Origin: Hyphomicrobiaceae bacterium | Lineage (GTDB): Bacteria; Pseudomonadota; Alphaproteobacteria; Rhizobiales; Hyphomicrobiaceae | Direction: 5' to 3' | Assembly: GCA_020638035.1 (NCBI GenBank) | Contig: JACKJI010000004.1 | Location: 1-64,000, forward strand | Length of the DNA stretch: 64,000 bases | In this document: positions 17,275-24,525 of the stretch, piece after piece | How the letters are laid out: each line of letters begins with the position of its first letter | How positions within the stretch are numbered: position 1 is the first letter of the stretch | Position numbers and translations under genes: made by a program | Notes under the pieces: model-generated | Database searches by the model: none | The model's input: only the letters and a program-made list of their open reading frames with translations | What the model was told of the DNA's origin: nothing

Positions 17275-17388
17275 GCGAACCCCCATTGTTGGTTTGACGC
17301 GTTGCGTCGGGCGCCCCCGTCTCCCCCTCGTGGCCCATATCAGCCAGCCGCAAGCGAGGTCCGCGCGAACGTCGACGGGGCGACAAGA

Positions 17389-17404
17389 GTCAAGACCTGT
17401 GCCA
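17389..17404 (-). promoter_or_regulatory. Candidate sigma54 promoter for glnK-amtB
   Basis: On the minus strand TGGCAC-AGGTC-TTGAC has a perfect -24 element and correct spacing. The -12 element is TTGA instead of the consensus TTGC. Transcription would start near 17378, about 100 nt before the glnK ATG. Confidence 0.5.
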
Positions 17405-17490
17405 GAGGGCGGGCACGGATTTAACTTCCTGTTATTATTTGATTATTTTTCGAGCAGCCGGTGCCGGCGGGGATCTCACCCCACTAATTA

Positions 17491-17507
17491 TGCATGTTTT
17501 TTGTGCA
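17491..17507. promoter_or_regulatory. NtrC-like binding palindrome upstream of glnK
   Basis: TGCA-N9-TGCA in a 17-bp frame matches the outer half-sites of the NtrC consensus (TGCACY-N5-RGTGCA); the right half reads GTGCA. It lies about 120 bp upstream of the predicted sigma54 start, a usual enhancer distance, and just behind the tesB stop codon. Confidence 0.45.
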
Positions 17508-17525
17508 AAATAGCGGATTTGCCTG

Positions 17526-18401
17526 CTATTTGACCAGGTCCGTTGCCACGCGCTGCCGCATCAGTCCTTCCTGCACGGTGGAGGCGATCAACTGGCCGTC
17601 GCGCGTATAGATAGAACCGCGGCAGAACCCCCGGCCGCCTGAGGCGCTCGGGCTGTCCTGGGCGTAGAGAACCCAGTCGTCCCAGCGGACCGGCCGGTGG
17701 AACCACAAGGCGTGATCGAGACTGGCGAGCTGCATGTCCTCGTCGAACAACAGCTTAGCGTGGGCGATCAGGGCAGTGTCCAGGAGCGTGAAGTCTGACG
17801 CGTAGGCCAGCATGCCCTGATGGACGGCCGGATCGTCCGGCAGCGGGCCGTTGGGCTTCAACCAGATATACTGAACAGGCTCGCGAACCTCGCGTTTCAT
17901 GTAACGCGACAGGTCGACGGGGCGCATGTCGATCGGCCGCTCGCGGCTCCAATACGTGCGCATGTTCTCAGGCAGCTTGTCGAGCAGGGCCGCGAACACC
18001 TCATTGGCGGACTTCAAGTCTTCCGGCGGCGGCACGTCTGGCATCGTTGCGGCATGGTCGAGCCCCGGCTCGGCATCCTGGAACGACACGCCCATGACGA
18101 AGATCATGCGGCCATGCTGGATCGCCTTGACCCGCCGGGTGGAAAAGCTGCCACCGTCGCGGGTGCGCTCGACCTCGTAAAGGATCGGGTGCTTGGGATC
18201 GCCGCCGAGAAGGAAATAGGCGTGCAGAGAATGCGCAATCCGGGTCGGCGGGACGAGGCGGATTGCCGCCATCAGCGCCTGTCCCAACACTTGCCCTCCA
18301 TAGACGCGCTGCCAGCCGTCCTTGGGGCTTGTGCCGCGAAAGAGGTTGTCGTCGAGCTGCTCGAGGTCAAGGATGTTCAGCAGATTGGCGAGTGCGCTCA
18401 A
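17526..18401 (-). CDS. tesB: Acyl-CoA thioesterase II (TesB)
   Basis: TesB hydrolyses medium- and long-chain acyl-CoA esters in the cytoplasm through a double hot-dog fold. The open frame runs up to 18578, but the family homology starts at MSALANLLNILDLEQLDDN. The codon there is TTG (18399-18401), preceded by CGGAGG with 6 nt spacing, so I choose this TTG start (291 residues, the usual length). RVYGGQVLGQAL at about 32-43 belongs to the first hot-dog; YASDFTLLDTAL and the C-terminal GLMRQR belong to the second, with the Asp of SDF as the probable catalytic residue. It is a single gene, divergent from the UbiH-type hydroxylase. Confidence 0.95.
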   Translation of the reverse strand: MSALANLLNILDLEQLDDNLFRGTSPKDGWQRVYGGQVLGQALMAAIRLVPPTRIAHSLHAYFLLGGDPKHPILYEVERTRDGGSFSTRRVKAIQHGRMIFVMGVSFQDAEPGLDHAATMPDVPPPEDLKSANEVFAALLDKLPENMRTYWSRERPIDMRPVDLSRYMKREVREPVQYIWLKPNGPLPDDPAVHQGMLAYASDFTLLDTALIAHAKLLFDEDMQLASLDHALWFHRPVRWDDWVLYAQDSPSASGGRGFCRGSIYTRDGQLIASTVQEGLMRQRVATDLVK

Positions 18402-18619
18402 GTCGACCTCCGGACGACAACGGGATGGGACGGCATCGACCCTTCCTTGACGATTACGGCAACGGCCATCGAAGGGACGCGAGTTGCTGTGCAATGTCAA
18501 GGCAATGGCGATACGGCCATGGTATTGATCCAAGCGCATTGGCGCGCGACATGCGGCCCCGTGCCGGGAGTGGCACACGCGGCAGCTTACGAAGGCAACG
18601 GAGCAGGACGAAAACGGAT

Positions 18620-19858
18620 ATGAGTTCCGACCCCCATCGCTATGACATTCTCATCTCCGGCGGCAGCTATGCCGGGCTGGGTTTGGCGCTTGCCCTGGCG
18701 CAGGCGCTCGAAGGGGTCTCAATCGGCGTGATCGATCCCAAGGCGCGCGGCGCAGGCGATCCACTGCTCGACGACCCGCGGGCCTTTGCGCTTTCGGCAT
18801 CATCGCAACGGTTGCTTGATGCCATCGGCATTTGGTCGGCGGTTTCGGAGACGGCGCAGGCGGTCGCTTCGATCGAGATTACCGATTCGGAACTCGATGC
18901 CGGGGTTCGCCCGACGCTACTCACGTATACCAACGAGATCGACGACGGATCGGCGGCCTCTTTCATCGTGCCCGGTGGACCGCTGCTGATGGCGCTCGAC
19001 GCCGCGGCCCGGTCCGATCCGGCCATCCGGTTCGTCACCGGCACTGCATCGGGGTATTCGGCCGGCGATCATGGTGCTGTGGTGACGCTAACAGACGGCC
19101 GCGAGGTAACCGGCGCATTGGTGGTGGCGGCGGAAGGGCGCCGCTCTACCCTGCGTGAGGCGGCCGGCATCAAGCTTATCGGCTGGGACTACGAGCAGAC
19201 CGGCATCGTCGTCACTGTGGAGCATGAGCGCGAGCACGAGGCGCGCGCAGTGCAACACTTCCTGCCATCAGGACCGTTCGCGATCCTGCCTCTGCCCGGC
19301 CGGCGCGCATGCATCACATGGTCGGAGGGGAGCCGCGAGGCACAACGCATACTGGCGCTCGACGACACCGCGTTCCTGGCCGAGGTCGACAAGCGGTTCG
19401 GCGGCCGGCTCGGCCGCGTGCGGCTTGCAGGGCCGCGGGCGTCCTGGCCGCTGTCGATGCATCTTGCGCGCGGCTACATCGCGCCGCGGCTGGCCCTGAT
19501 CGGCGATACCGCGCACGGCGTCCACCCAATCGCGGGGCAAGGGCTCAATCTCGGGCTGCGTGACGTTGCAGCACTGGCGCAGGTGATCGCGGAAGCAATG
19601 CGCGTCGGGCTCGATCCGGGCAATGCCGAGACACTCAAACAGTATGAACGGTGGCGGAGGTTCGACGCGACGGTATCGACGTTCGCGTTCGACGGGCTCA
19701 ACCGGCTCTTTTCGAACGACTGGACACTGGTGCGGGCAGCGCGCGACGTCGGCCTTGGCATTGTCGACCGGCTGCCGTTCCTGAAGCGCGCCCTGGTGTC
19801 AGAGGCGGCTGGCGTGAGCGGCGACCTTCCGCGCCTGCTGAAGGGCGAGGCGTTGTGA
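18620..19858 (+). CDS. UbiH/COQ6-family FAD-dependent monooxygenase (ubiquinone biosynthesis hydroxylase)
   Basis: The 412-residue flavoprotein monooxygenase starts with a Rossmann fingerprint ILISGGSYAGLGLALALA. It has the DG-type motif region around LVVAAEGRRSTLREAAG, where DG is changed to EG, and the second FAD motif GDTAHGVHPIAGQGLNLGLRD typical of UbiH/UbiF/UbiL. The expected reaction is ring hydroxylation of a polyprenylphenol in ubiquinone synthesis at the inner membrane. Alphaproteobacteria have several paralogues with different regioselectivity (UbiH, UbiL, UbiM), and I cannot assign the position. It stands alone, divergent from tesB; the ATG at 18620 follows an AACGGAT stretch with only a weak ribosome binding site. 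Confidence 0.9.
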   Translation: MSSDPHRYDILISGGSYAGLGLALALAQALEGVSIGVIDPKARGAGDPLLDDPRAFALSASSQRLLDAIGIWSAVSETAQAVASIEITDSELDAGVRPTLLTYTNEIDDGSAASFIVPGGPLLMALDAAARSDPAIRFVTGTASGYSAGDHGAVVTLTDGREVTGALVVAAEGRRSTLREAAGIKLIGWDYEQTGIVVTVEHEREHEARAVQHFLPSGPFAILPLPGRRACITWSEGSREAQRILALDDTAFLAEVDKRFGGRLGRVRLAGPRASWPLSMHLARGYIAPRLALIGDTAHGVHPIAGQGLNLGLRDVAALAQVIAEAMRVGLDPGNAETLKQYERWRRFDATVSTFAFDGLNRLFSNDWTLVRAARDVGLGIVDRLPFLKRALVSEAAGVSGDLPRLLKGEAL

Positions 19859-19871
19859 GGCTTCAGTTCAG

Positions 19872-20096
19872 TCAGATAGCTAGCACAATCAATAAAAGAA
19901 CGAGCAGAATCATCGCATAGAAAATATACTTACCGGTTCGCGAGTGCTGCTTCGACCTCGGGTCGCCCACCTCCACCAGCATCTTGAACATTTCTTCATT
20001 GCGCTCCTTGAGTTCTCGCTCGGATAGGCCTGGCGTGCGTAGCATTTCTCCGTACTTATTAAACACGTCCTCGTGCGTGGGCTTTTTTCGCTTCAT
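19872..20096 (-). CDS. Small tail-anchored membrane protein of unknown function
   Basis: The ATG at 20096, with GAAGG 7 nt before it, gives a 74-residue protein. It has a charged N-terminal part (MKRKKPTHEDVFNKYGEML), a probable amphipathic helix (LSERELKERNEEMFKMLVEV) and one C-terminal hydrophobic helix (YIFYAMILLVLLLIVLAI) that reaches the very end. This suggests a tail-anchored inner-membrane protein facing the cytoplasm. I recognise no family. It lies 10 nt after the stop of a 37-codon zinc-ribbon gene and is very probably co-translated with it. The frame could start upstream at 20171, but that would overlap the zinc-ribbon gene. Confidence 0.7.
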   Translation of the reverse strand: MKRKKPTHEDVFNKYGEMLRTPGLSERELKERNEEMFKMLVEVGDPRSKQHSRTGKYIFYAMILLVLLLIVLAI

Positions 20097-20106
20097 CGCG
20101 TAGCCT

Positions 20107-20220
20107 TCACTTTCCGATCGGTCGTTCGCGATCGCACTGGACACAGAAATTGCGATCATCTGCCACCACATTTCCGCACTTGCACACCCAACGCGCCATC
20201 CTCTTCAGCATTCTGGCCAT
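20107..20220 (-). CDS. 37-residue zinc-ribbon protein
   Basis: Reading the minus strand from the ATG at 20220 gives 37 codons ending in TGA at 20107. A GGAG site sits 7 nt before the ATG. The peptide has two knuckles, WVCKCG (Cys13 and Cys15) and FCVQCDRERP (Cys26 and Cys29), separated by ten residues. A C-x-C plus C-x2-C arrangement after a tryptophan is typical of tiny rubredoxin-like zinc ribbons that bind one zinc. The first twelve residues are basic and methionine-rich. The tail-anchored protein gene follows after 10 nt. The cysteine pattern, ribosome binding site, operon spacing and an upstream promoter-like sequence support a real gene; the function is unknown. Confidence 0.75.
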   Translation of the reverse strand: MARMLKRMARWVCKCGNVVADDRNFCVQCDRERPIGK

Positions 20221-20286
20221 AGATCACTCCCTCATTGGATCCCAAGTACGAATTGTTGCGCCAGCACTTCGTGCGACCGCTTGATC

Positions 20287-20315
20287 AAATAGCACCTTTG
20301 TCAAACAGTAACAAG
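20287..20315 (-). promoter_or_regulatory. Candidate housekeeping promoter for the zinc-ribbon pair
   Basis: On the minus strand CTTGTT and CTATTT are 17 nt apart, close to the alphaproteobacterial -35/-10 pattern CTTGAC/CTATAT. The start would be near 20280, about 60 nt before the ATG. The remaining 20316-20519 is AT-richer and shows no gene. Confidence 0.45.
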
Positions 20316-20519
20316 ATCTTCAGACAAGTGATCAAAAAAGTTTAACCTTATTTAACGAACTCGCCATTGTTGCAGGACAAGTCGATGCGCTTCGCCAGCC
20401 ACGCGGGGCTGGATATGAGCATCAGCTTGCGATGATGGCCTGCTCAATTGCTGCATGCCCGCACGCTCGAGGCGCGGCGGTGTCAATTGTGTGCGAGGCA
20501 AGCGTGTGATCGGCTCAGA

Positions 20520-21095
20520 TCAATCCGCCTCATCCCAGCCTTGGTGCGGACCTGTCGCGCCTGACGTGCCGTCTCTGGGCTCGCCTACGACCTCCTCGGG
20601 CCTGACGACCGTCATGCGACGGGCGGCGATGTCGATATCAGGGACGACAGCCTTGGTGAAGGGTATGAATTCGGTACGCGTCGTACCTGCGAGGCGGATC
20701 TCCAAGAGATCACCGGCGCCGTAGTTCTGCACCGCGATGACCTCACCCAGCGCGCTGCCCTCTGCATCGATGGCCGCCAGGCCAATCAGGTCAGCATGAT
20801 AGAACTCGTCCTCGTCGTCGGGCGCCGGCATCGTCTCTCGCGCAACGAAGAGCTTGCGGCCTTTCAAGGCCTCCGCACCGTTGCGATCGGTCACACCCTT
20901 GATGCGCGCGACGATGGCGCCCTTTGGCGTCAAGCGCACAACCTTGATGGTCAAAGGCGCTGTTCCGGTGGCGTCGGTCAAAGGGCCGTAGCTGGCAATC
21001 GCCTCAGGTTCAGCGGTGTAGGCGCGCACGAGAACCTCGCCACGGATGCCATGCACGCCCGTGATCTCGCCCAGCAGGATGCGTTGGTCGCTCAC
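20520..21095 (-). CDS. rimM: Ribosome maturation factor RimM
   Basis: RimM assists 30S assembly, binding protein S19 and the 16S head domain. The 191-residue protein has the N-terminal RimM beta-barrel (ILLGEITGVHGIRGEVLVRA) and a PRC-barrel domain starting near DEFYHADLIGLAAID. FIPFTKAVVPDID is the usual late motif. The C-terminus is extended by about 20 polar residues. In most relatives rimM lies between rpsP and trmD; here it is separated from rpsP by two other genes, and trmD and rplS are not present downstream. Confidence 0.95.
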   Translation of the reverse strand: MSDQRILLGEITGVHGIRGEVLVRAYTAEPEAIASYGPLTDATGTAPLTIKVVRLTPKGAIVARIKGVTDRNGAEALKGRKLFVARETMPAPDDEDEFYHADLIGLAAIDAEGSALGEVIAVQNYGAGDLLEIRLAGTTRTEFIPFTKAVVPDIDIAARRMTVVRPEEVVGEPRDGTSGATGPHQGWDEAD

Positions 21096-21130
21096 GCTGC
21101 CACTCTCATGTGTGCCTTCGTCTCGTCCGG

Positions 21131-21493
21131 TCAGTTCGGCAAGGCGCCAAGGTAGGTCATCGTCACCTCGAGCGGCTGGCCGGCCACTTCGGCGATCGCT
21201 CGGGCGACCGGCGCGGCTCGTCCGAAGCAGCCCGATATTTCCAGGATGGCACCCTCAGGCCCTGCGGCAAAGCCCGTCACCAGCTCGCCGCCCGGCGGCA
21301 CATGCAAACGCAGATGCACGGCATTCGTCTCACTCACGGCATCGAACTCGTAGGAGCCCATGAAGACCGCTCCCCAATGATCAGAGCCCAAGATCTTTCC
21401 GTTCCGCAACACAGCTAGAGCATTACCGCGACTGGACTGGTCACCCGCAGCATGAGCCGCATGGTAGTCGAGGGTGTAAAGGCCTTCATCCAT
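21131..21493 (-). CDS. Small protein of unknown function, GrlR-like
   Basis: The 120-residue protein starts MDEGLYTLDYHAAHA and has the pattern of a small beta-barrel: NALAVLRNGKILGSDHWGAV, then MGSYEF and a closing strand VTMTYLGALP. The order 'GLY.. / vvLrdGki.GsD / GsY..' resembles the GrlR family, first named for a negative regulator of the LEE type III secretion genes, but no secretion genes are nearby. The match is from memory and not certain. It lies 35 nt upstream of rimM on the same strand, so the two may share a transcript. Confidence 0.65.
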   Translation of the reverse strand: MDEGLYTLDYHAAHAAGDQSSRGNALAVLRNGKILGSDHWGAVFMGSYEFDAVSETNAVHLRLHVPPGGELVTGFAAGPEGAILEISGCFGRAAPVARAIAEVAGQPLEVTMTYLGALPN

Positions 21494-21731
21494 TGTCTTG
21501 GACCTCGCTTAGACGTGCTTCCGCTCCTCGGCATGCTTGGGACCCGGCCTTTCGAGAAGGCTCTTGAAGCCCTGGTTCTTCTTATAATCAGTATAGAACA
21601 TTCTTCGAATTTTGATGGTATTGCTATTCGAGTTGCTGGTACGAGCGGGAATTATGGTTGCTGCACGTCCGTTGCCACTACACAGGGCGGACAGTTGAGT
21701 ACAGGTGTTCGTCAAACGAGGGAGCTTTGGC

Positions 21732-22151
21732 ATGAAGCTGACGGTCGAAACTCGTGTCGCGGCCCCTATCGAGCTCGTCTGGCGGGCTTACACAACGCCA
21801 GCCGACATCGTGCAATGGAATGCGGCGTCTGACGACTGGCACACGACCAGTGCTTCCGTCGATCTGCGCGAAGGCGGTCAATTCTCGTCGCGCATGGAAG
21901 CCAAAAACGGCAGCATGGGTTTTGACTTCGCGGGCACGTACGCAAAGATCGTCGAGCACAAGCTGATCGCCTATACGTTCGGAGACCGGACAGCCGAAGT
22001 CGAGTTCGCTCCCGGACCGGATGGCGTCGTCACAGTTCAAGTTCGTTTCGACAGCGAGGAGACGCATTCGATCGCGCAGCAGCAGGCCGGCTGGCAGGCC
22101 ATCCTGGACAACTTCGCGCGTCACGTCACGGCACTGCATGTTGGGACCTGA
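21732..22151 (+). CDS. SRPBCC (START/Bet v 1-like) AHSA1-family protein
   Basis: The 139-residue protein begins MKLTVETRVAAPIELVWRAYTTPADIVQWN, quoted here only in outline, with the first strand, the P-x-x-x-V-W-x-A-x-T helix and the W-N turn typical of AHSA1/polyketide-cyclase-like SRPBCC domains. The end is the long C-terminal helix (GWQAILDNFARHV). Such proteins bind small hydrophobic ligands or act as co-chaperones; no ligand can be inferred. GGGAG precedes the ATG at 21732 by about 8 nt. It lies on the opposite strand to its neighbours and splits the rpsP-rimM arrangement. Confidence 0.88.
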   Translation: MKLTVETRVAAPIELVWRAYTTPADIVQWNAASDDWHTTSASVDLREGGQFSSRMEAKNGSMGFDFAGTYAKIVEHKLIAYTFGDRTAEVEFAPGPDGVVTVQVRFDSEETHSIAQQQAGWQAILDNFARHVTALHVGT

Positions 22152-22194
22152 ACGGACGGCACATCGGTGTCCGCATCTCTATGCCCCGCAAGAG

Positions 22195-22225
22195 AAGGCC
22201 CGCTGGAAAACCTCCAACGGGCCTT
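22195..22225 (+). terminator. Terminator after the SRPBCC gene
   Basis: AAGGCCCGCTGGA pairs with TCCAACGGGCCTT with one mismatch around a 5-nt loop, followed by ATTCA. It lies 44 nt after the gene. Confidence 0.7.
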
Positions 22226-22248
22226 ATTCAACCGGCAGCGGTCCCCTG

Positions 22249-22296
22249 GAGCAGGTCCGACCTTGGTGGAATCACTTCCACGATCGTGGCCTGCTC
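22249..22296. repeat. Intergenic palindromic element downstream of rpsP
   Basis: The outer arms GAGCAGGTC and GGCCTGCTC (one wobble) enclose an inner TGGAA/TTCCA hairpin with a TCAC loop. The form GAGCA...TGCTC resembles dispersed intergenic palindromes of this bacterial order. It lies 138 nt after the rpsP stop and could also stop that transcript. Confidence 0.5.
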
Positions 22297-22433
22297 TAAG
22301 ATCTTGTTTGAGATACTGATTCACGCCTTCGATGGAAGCCCAAGCGTTTCCATCTCAGGCGATCAGGCTCCAAGTGCGCGGAGACGGTGCCGGGGCCGTA
22401 CCACCGGCACACCACCACGCACCGCCGATCGGC

Positions 22434-22799
22434 TTATTCGCCGGCGGCTTCCTTGGCAGCAGCGGCAGCAGCCTCCTGGGCGGCCTTCATGCGCTCCTGG
22501 GCCTTCTTCTTCGGCTTTGCCTTGTCCGGATTGTTCTTGGCATCACGCTTGGCGAGGCCAGCCGCGTCGAGGAAGCGGGCGACGCGGTCGGTCGGCTGCG
22601 CGCCGACGGAGAGCCAGTGCTTGCAGCGCTCCTCGTTGAGCTTAATGCGGCCCGGATTGTCCTTGCCGAGCATCGGGTCGTAGGTGCCGACCTGCTCGAT
22701 ATAGCGGCCGTCGCGCGGTGAGGTCGAGTGCGCGGCAACGATGTAGTAATAGGGCCGCTTCTTGGCGCCGCCACGGGCGAGACGAAGTTTCACTGCCAT
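22434..22799 (-). CDS. rpsP: 30S ribosomal protein S16
   Basis: S16 is an early-binding 30S protein. The 121-residue product starts MAVKLRLARGGAKKRPYYYI, with the family motif GRYIEQVGTYDP following. The C-terminal third is an alanine/lysine-rich tail (AKPKKKAQERMKAAQEAAAA) beyond the conserved core of about 80 residues, a usual feature in alphaproteobacteria. It lies 82 nt downstream of ffh on the same strand, the normal ffh-rpsP order. Confidence 0.98.
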   Translation of the reverse strand: MAVKLRLARGGAKKRPYYYIVAAHSTSPRDGRYIEQVGTYDPMLGKDNPGRIKLNEERCKHWLSVGAQPTDRVARFLDAAGLAKRDAKNNPDKAKPKKKAQERMKAAQEAAAAAAKEAAGE

Positions 22800-22881
22800 G
22801 AGTTCGTTCCTTTCGAGATCGGTTCAATTCTTCAAGGGTTGAGGTTTCACGTCCGCCTCACGATGCGAGGAGGAAATTCGT

Positions 22882-24525
22882 TCAGCGCTTCTTCTTTTTT
22901 CCGGGGCCCATGGGGAAGCGCGGCATGCCCGCGCCGCCGAGACCGGGTAGCTTGGGCATGCCGCCGAAACCACCCAGGCCACCCATACCGCCCATGCCGG
23001 GCAGACCCGGCGGCAGGCCCTTGGGCAATGCTTCGGCAGGCTTGCTGCCTGCGGCGTCCGCGGCACCGCCGCCCTGGGCCAACATGTCCTTGATCTCCTG
23101 CGGTAGCTGCTCGAGCGCACGCGGATCGAGCTTGGAGAGCTCTTCCTGCATCTTCGCCAGCTCGGCGGCACTTGGCGAAGCACCGCCGCCACCCATGCCA
23201 CCCATCATCTTGGACATGAGGCCGCCCTTGCCGCGCATGGACTTCATCATGTCGGCCATCATCATGTGCATCTTGAGCAGCTTGTTGATGTCGGCCGGGG
23301 TAGTGCCCGACCCCGCCGCGACGCGTTTCTTGCGCTTGGCGTTCAAGACCTTCGGGTTACGCCGCTCGTGTGGGGTCATCGACTGGATGATGGCGAGCTG
23401 CCGCTTCAGGATGCGGTCATCGAGATTGGCATCCGCCATCTGGCTCTTCAGCTTACCGACGCCGGGCAGCATTCCCATCAGGCCGCCCATGCCGCCCATG
23501 CGCTGCATCTGTTTCAGCTGATCCGCCAGGTCCTCCAGATCGAAGGCGCCCTTGCGCATTTTCTGCGCGATTTCCTGGGCCTTCTGAATGTCGACGGTCT
23601 GCATCGCCTTCTCGACGAGACCGACGACGTCGCCCATGCCGAGGATACGGCCGGCGATGCGCTTGGGATCGAAGTCCTCCAGCGCATCCCATTTCTCGCC
23701 CGTGCCGATGAGCTTGATCGGTTTGCCGGTCACCGCGCGCATCGACAGCGCCGCGCCGCCACGGCCGTCACCGTCCGCGCGCGTCAGCACGATGCCGGTG
23801 AGGCCAACCTGGTTCTCGAACGCCGTCGCGGTGTTGACGGCGTCCTGGCCCGTCAGGCTGTCGGCAACCAGCAATACCTCGTGCGGGTGGGTATCGCGCT
23901 TGACCTCGACCACTTCGCGCATCAGCTCATCGTCGACCGTGACGCGACCGGCCGTATCGAGGAGCACGACATCATAGCCGCCGAGCTTGGCTGCATCGCG
24001 CGCGCGCCGGGCAATCTGCAAAGGGGTCTGGCCGGCGACGATCGGCAGGGTATCGACATCGGTCTGCTCGCCCAATACGCGCAACTGTTCCATGGCCGCC
24101 GGGCGACGCGTGTCGAGCGACGCCATGAGGACCTTTTTCTTGTCGCGGGTCTTCAGGCGATAGGCGATCTTGGCCGTCGATGTGGTCTTGCCCGAGCCCT
24201 GCAGGCCGACCATCAGGATGGCAACAGGAGGTGCTGCGGCAAGGTCGATCGGTTCGGCATTCGAGCCGAGCATCGCGATCAGCTCGTCATGGACGATCTT
24301 GACGACCATCTGCCCGGGCGTGACGGACTTCAGCACCGCCTGGCCGACGGCCTTGGTCTTGACCTTGTCGACGAAGTCCTTGACGACATCGAGAGCGACG
24401 TCGGCCTCAAGCAACGCCCGGCGCACCTCGCGCATGGCCTCGCCGACGTCGCTCTCGGTGAGGGAGCCGCGCCGGGTCAGCTTGTCGAAGACGCCTGAAA
24501 GACGATCGCTGAGGGACTGGAACAT
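22882..24525 (-). CDS. ffh: Signal recognition particle protein Ffh (SRP54)
   Basis: Ffh binds signal sequences of nascent membrane proteins together with the SRP RNA and delivers them to FtsY. I start it at the ATG at 24525 (MFQSLSDRLSGVFDKL), giving 547 residues; the frame upstream to 24678 is not Ffh-like. The NG GTPase domain has G1 GLQGSGKTT at 107-115, DTAGR, and the TRADGDGRGGAAL segment. The M domain follows from about residue 330 with methionine-rich helices. The last 120 residues are an unusually long glycine/methionine/proline-rich tail (for example GGMGGLGGFGGMPKLPG) ending in GKKKKR. Ffh is normally about 450-520 residues, so this tail accounts for the extra length. Confidence 0.97.
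   Translation of the reverse strand: MFQSLSDRLSGVFDKLTRRGSLTESDVGEAMREVRRALLEADVALDVVKDFVDKVKTKAVGQAVLKSVTPGQMVVKIVHDELIAMLGSNAEPIDLAAAPPVAILMVGLQGSGKTTSTAKIAYRLKTRDKKKVLMASLDTRRPAAMEQLRVLGEQTDVDTLPIVAGQTPLQIARRARDAAKLGGYDVVLLDTAGRVTVDDELMREVVEVKRDTHPHEVLLVADSLTGQDAVNTATAFENQVGLTGIVLTRADGDGRGGAALSMRAVTGKPIKLIGTGEKWDALEDFDPKRIAGRILGMGDVVGLVEKAMQTVDIQKAQEIAQKMRKGAFDLEDLADQLKQMQRMGGMGGLMGMLPGVGKLKSQMADANLDDRILKRQLAIIQSMTPHERRNPKVLNAKRKKRVAAGSGTTPADINKLLKMHMMMADMMKSMRGKGGLMSKMMGGMGGGGASPSAAELAKMQEELSKLDPRALEQLPQEIKDMLAQGGGAADAAGSKPAEALPKGLPPGLPGMGGMGGLGGFGGMPKLPGLGGAGMPRFPMGPGKKKKR

Noticed and set aside
23266..24498. 410-codon plus-strand frame over ffh
   Set aside because: Antisense to ffh, whose GTPase motifs are complete; no family pattern in the antisense translation.
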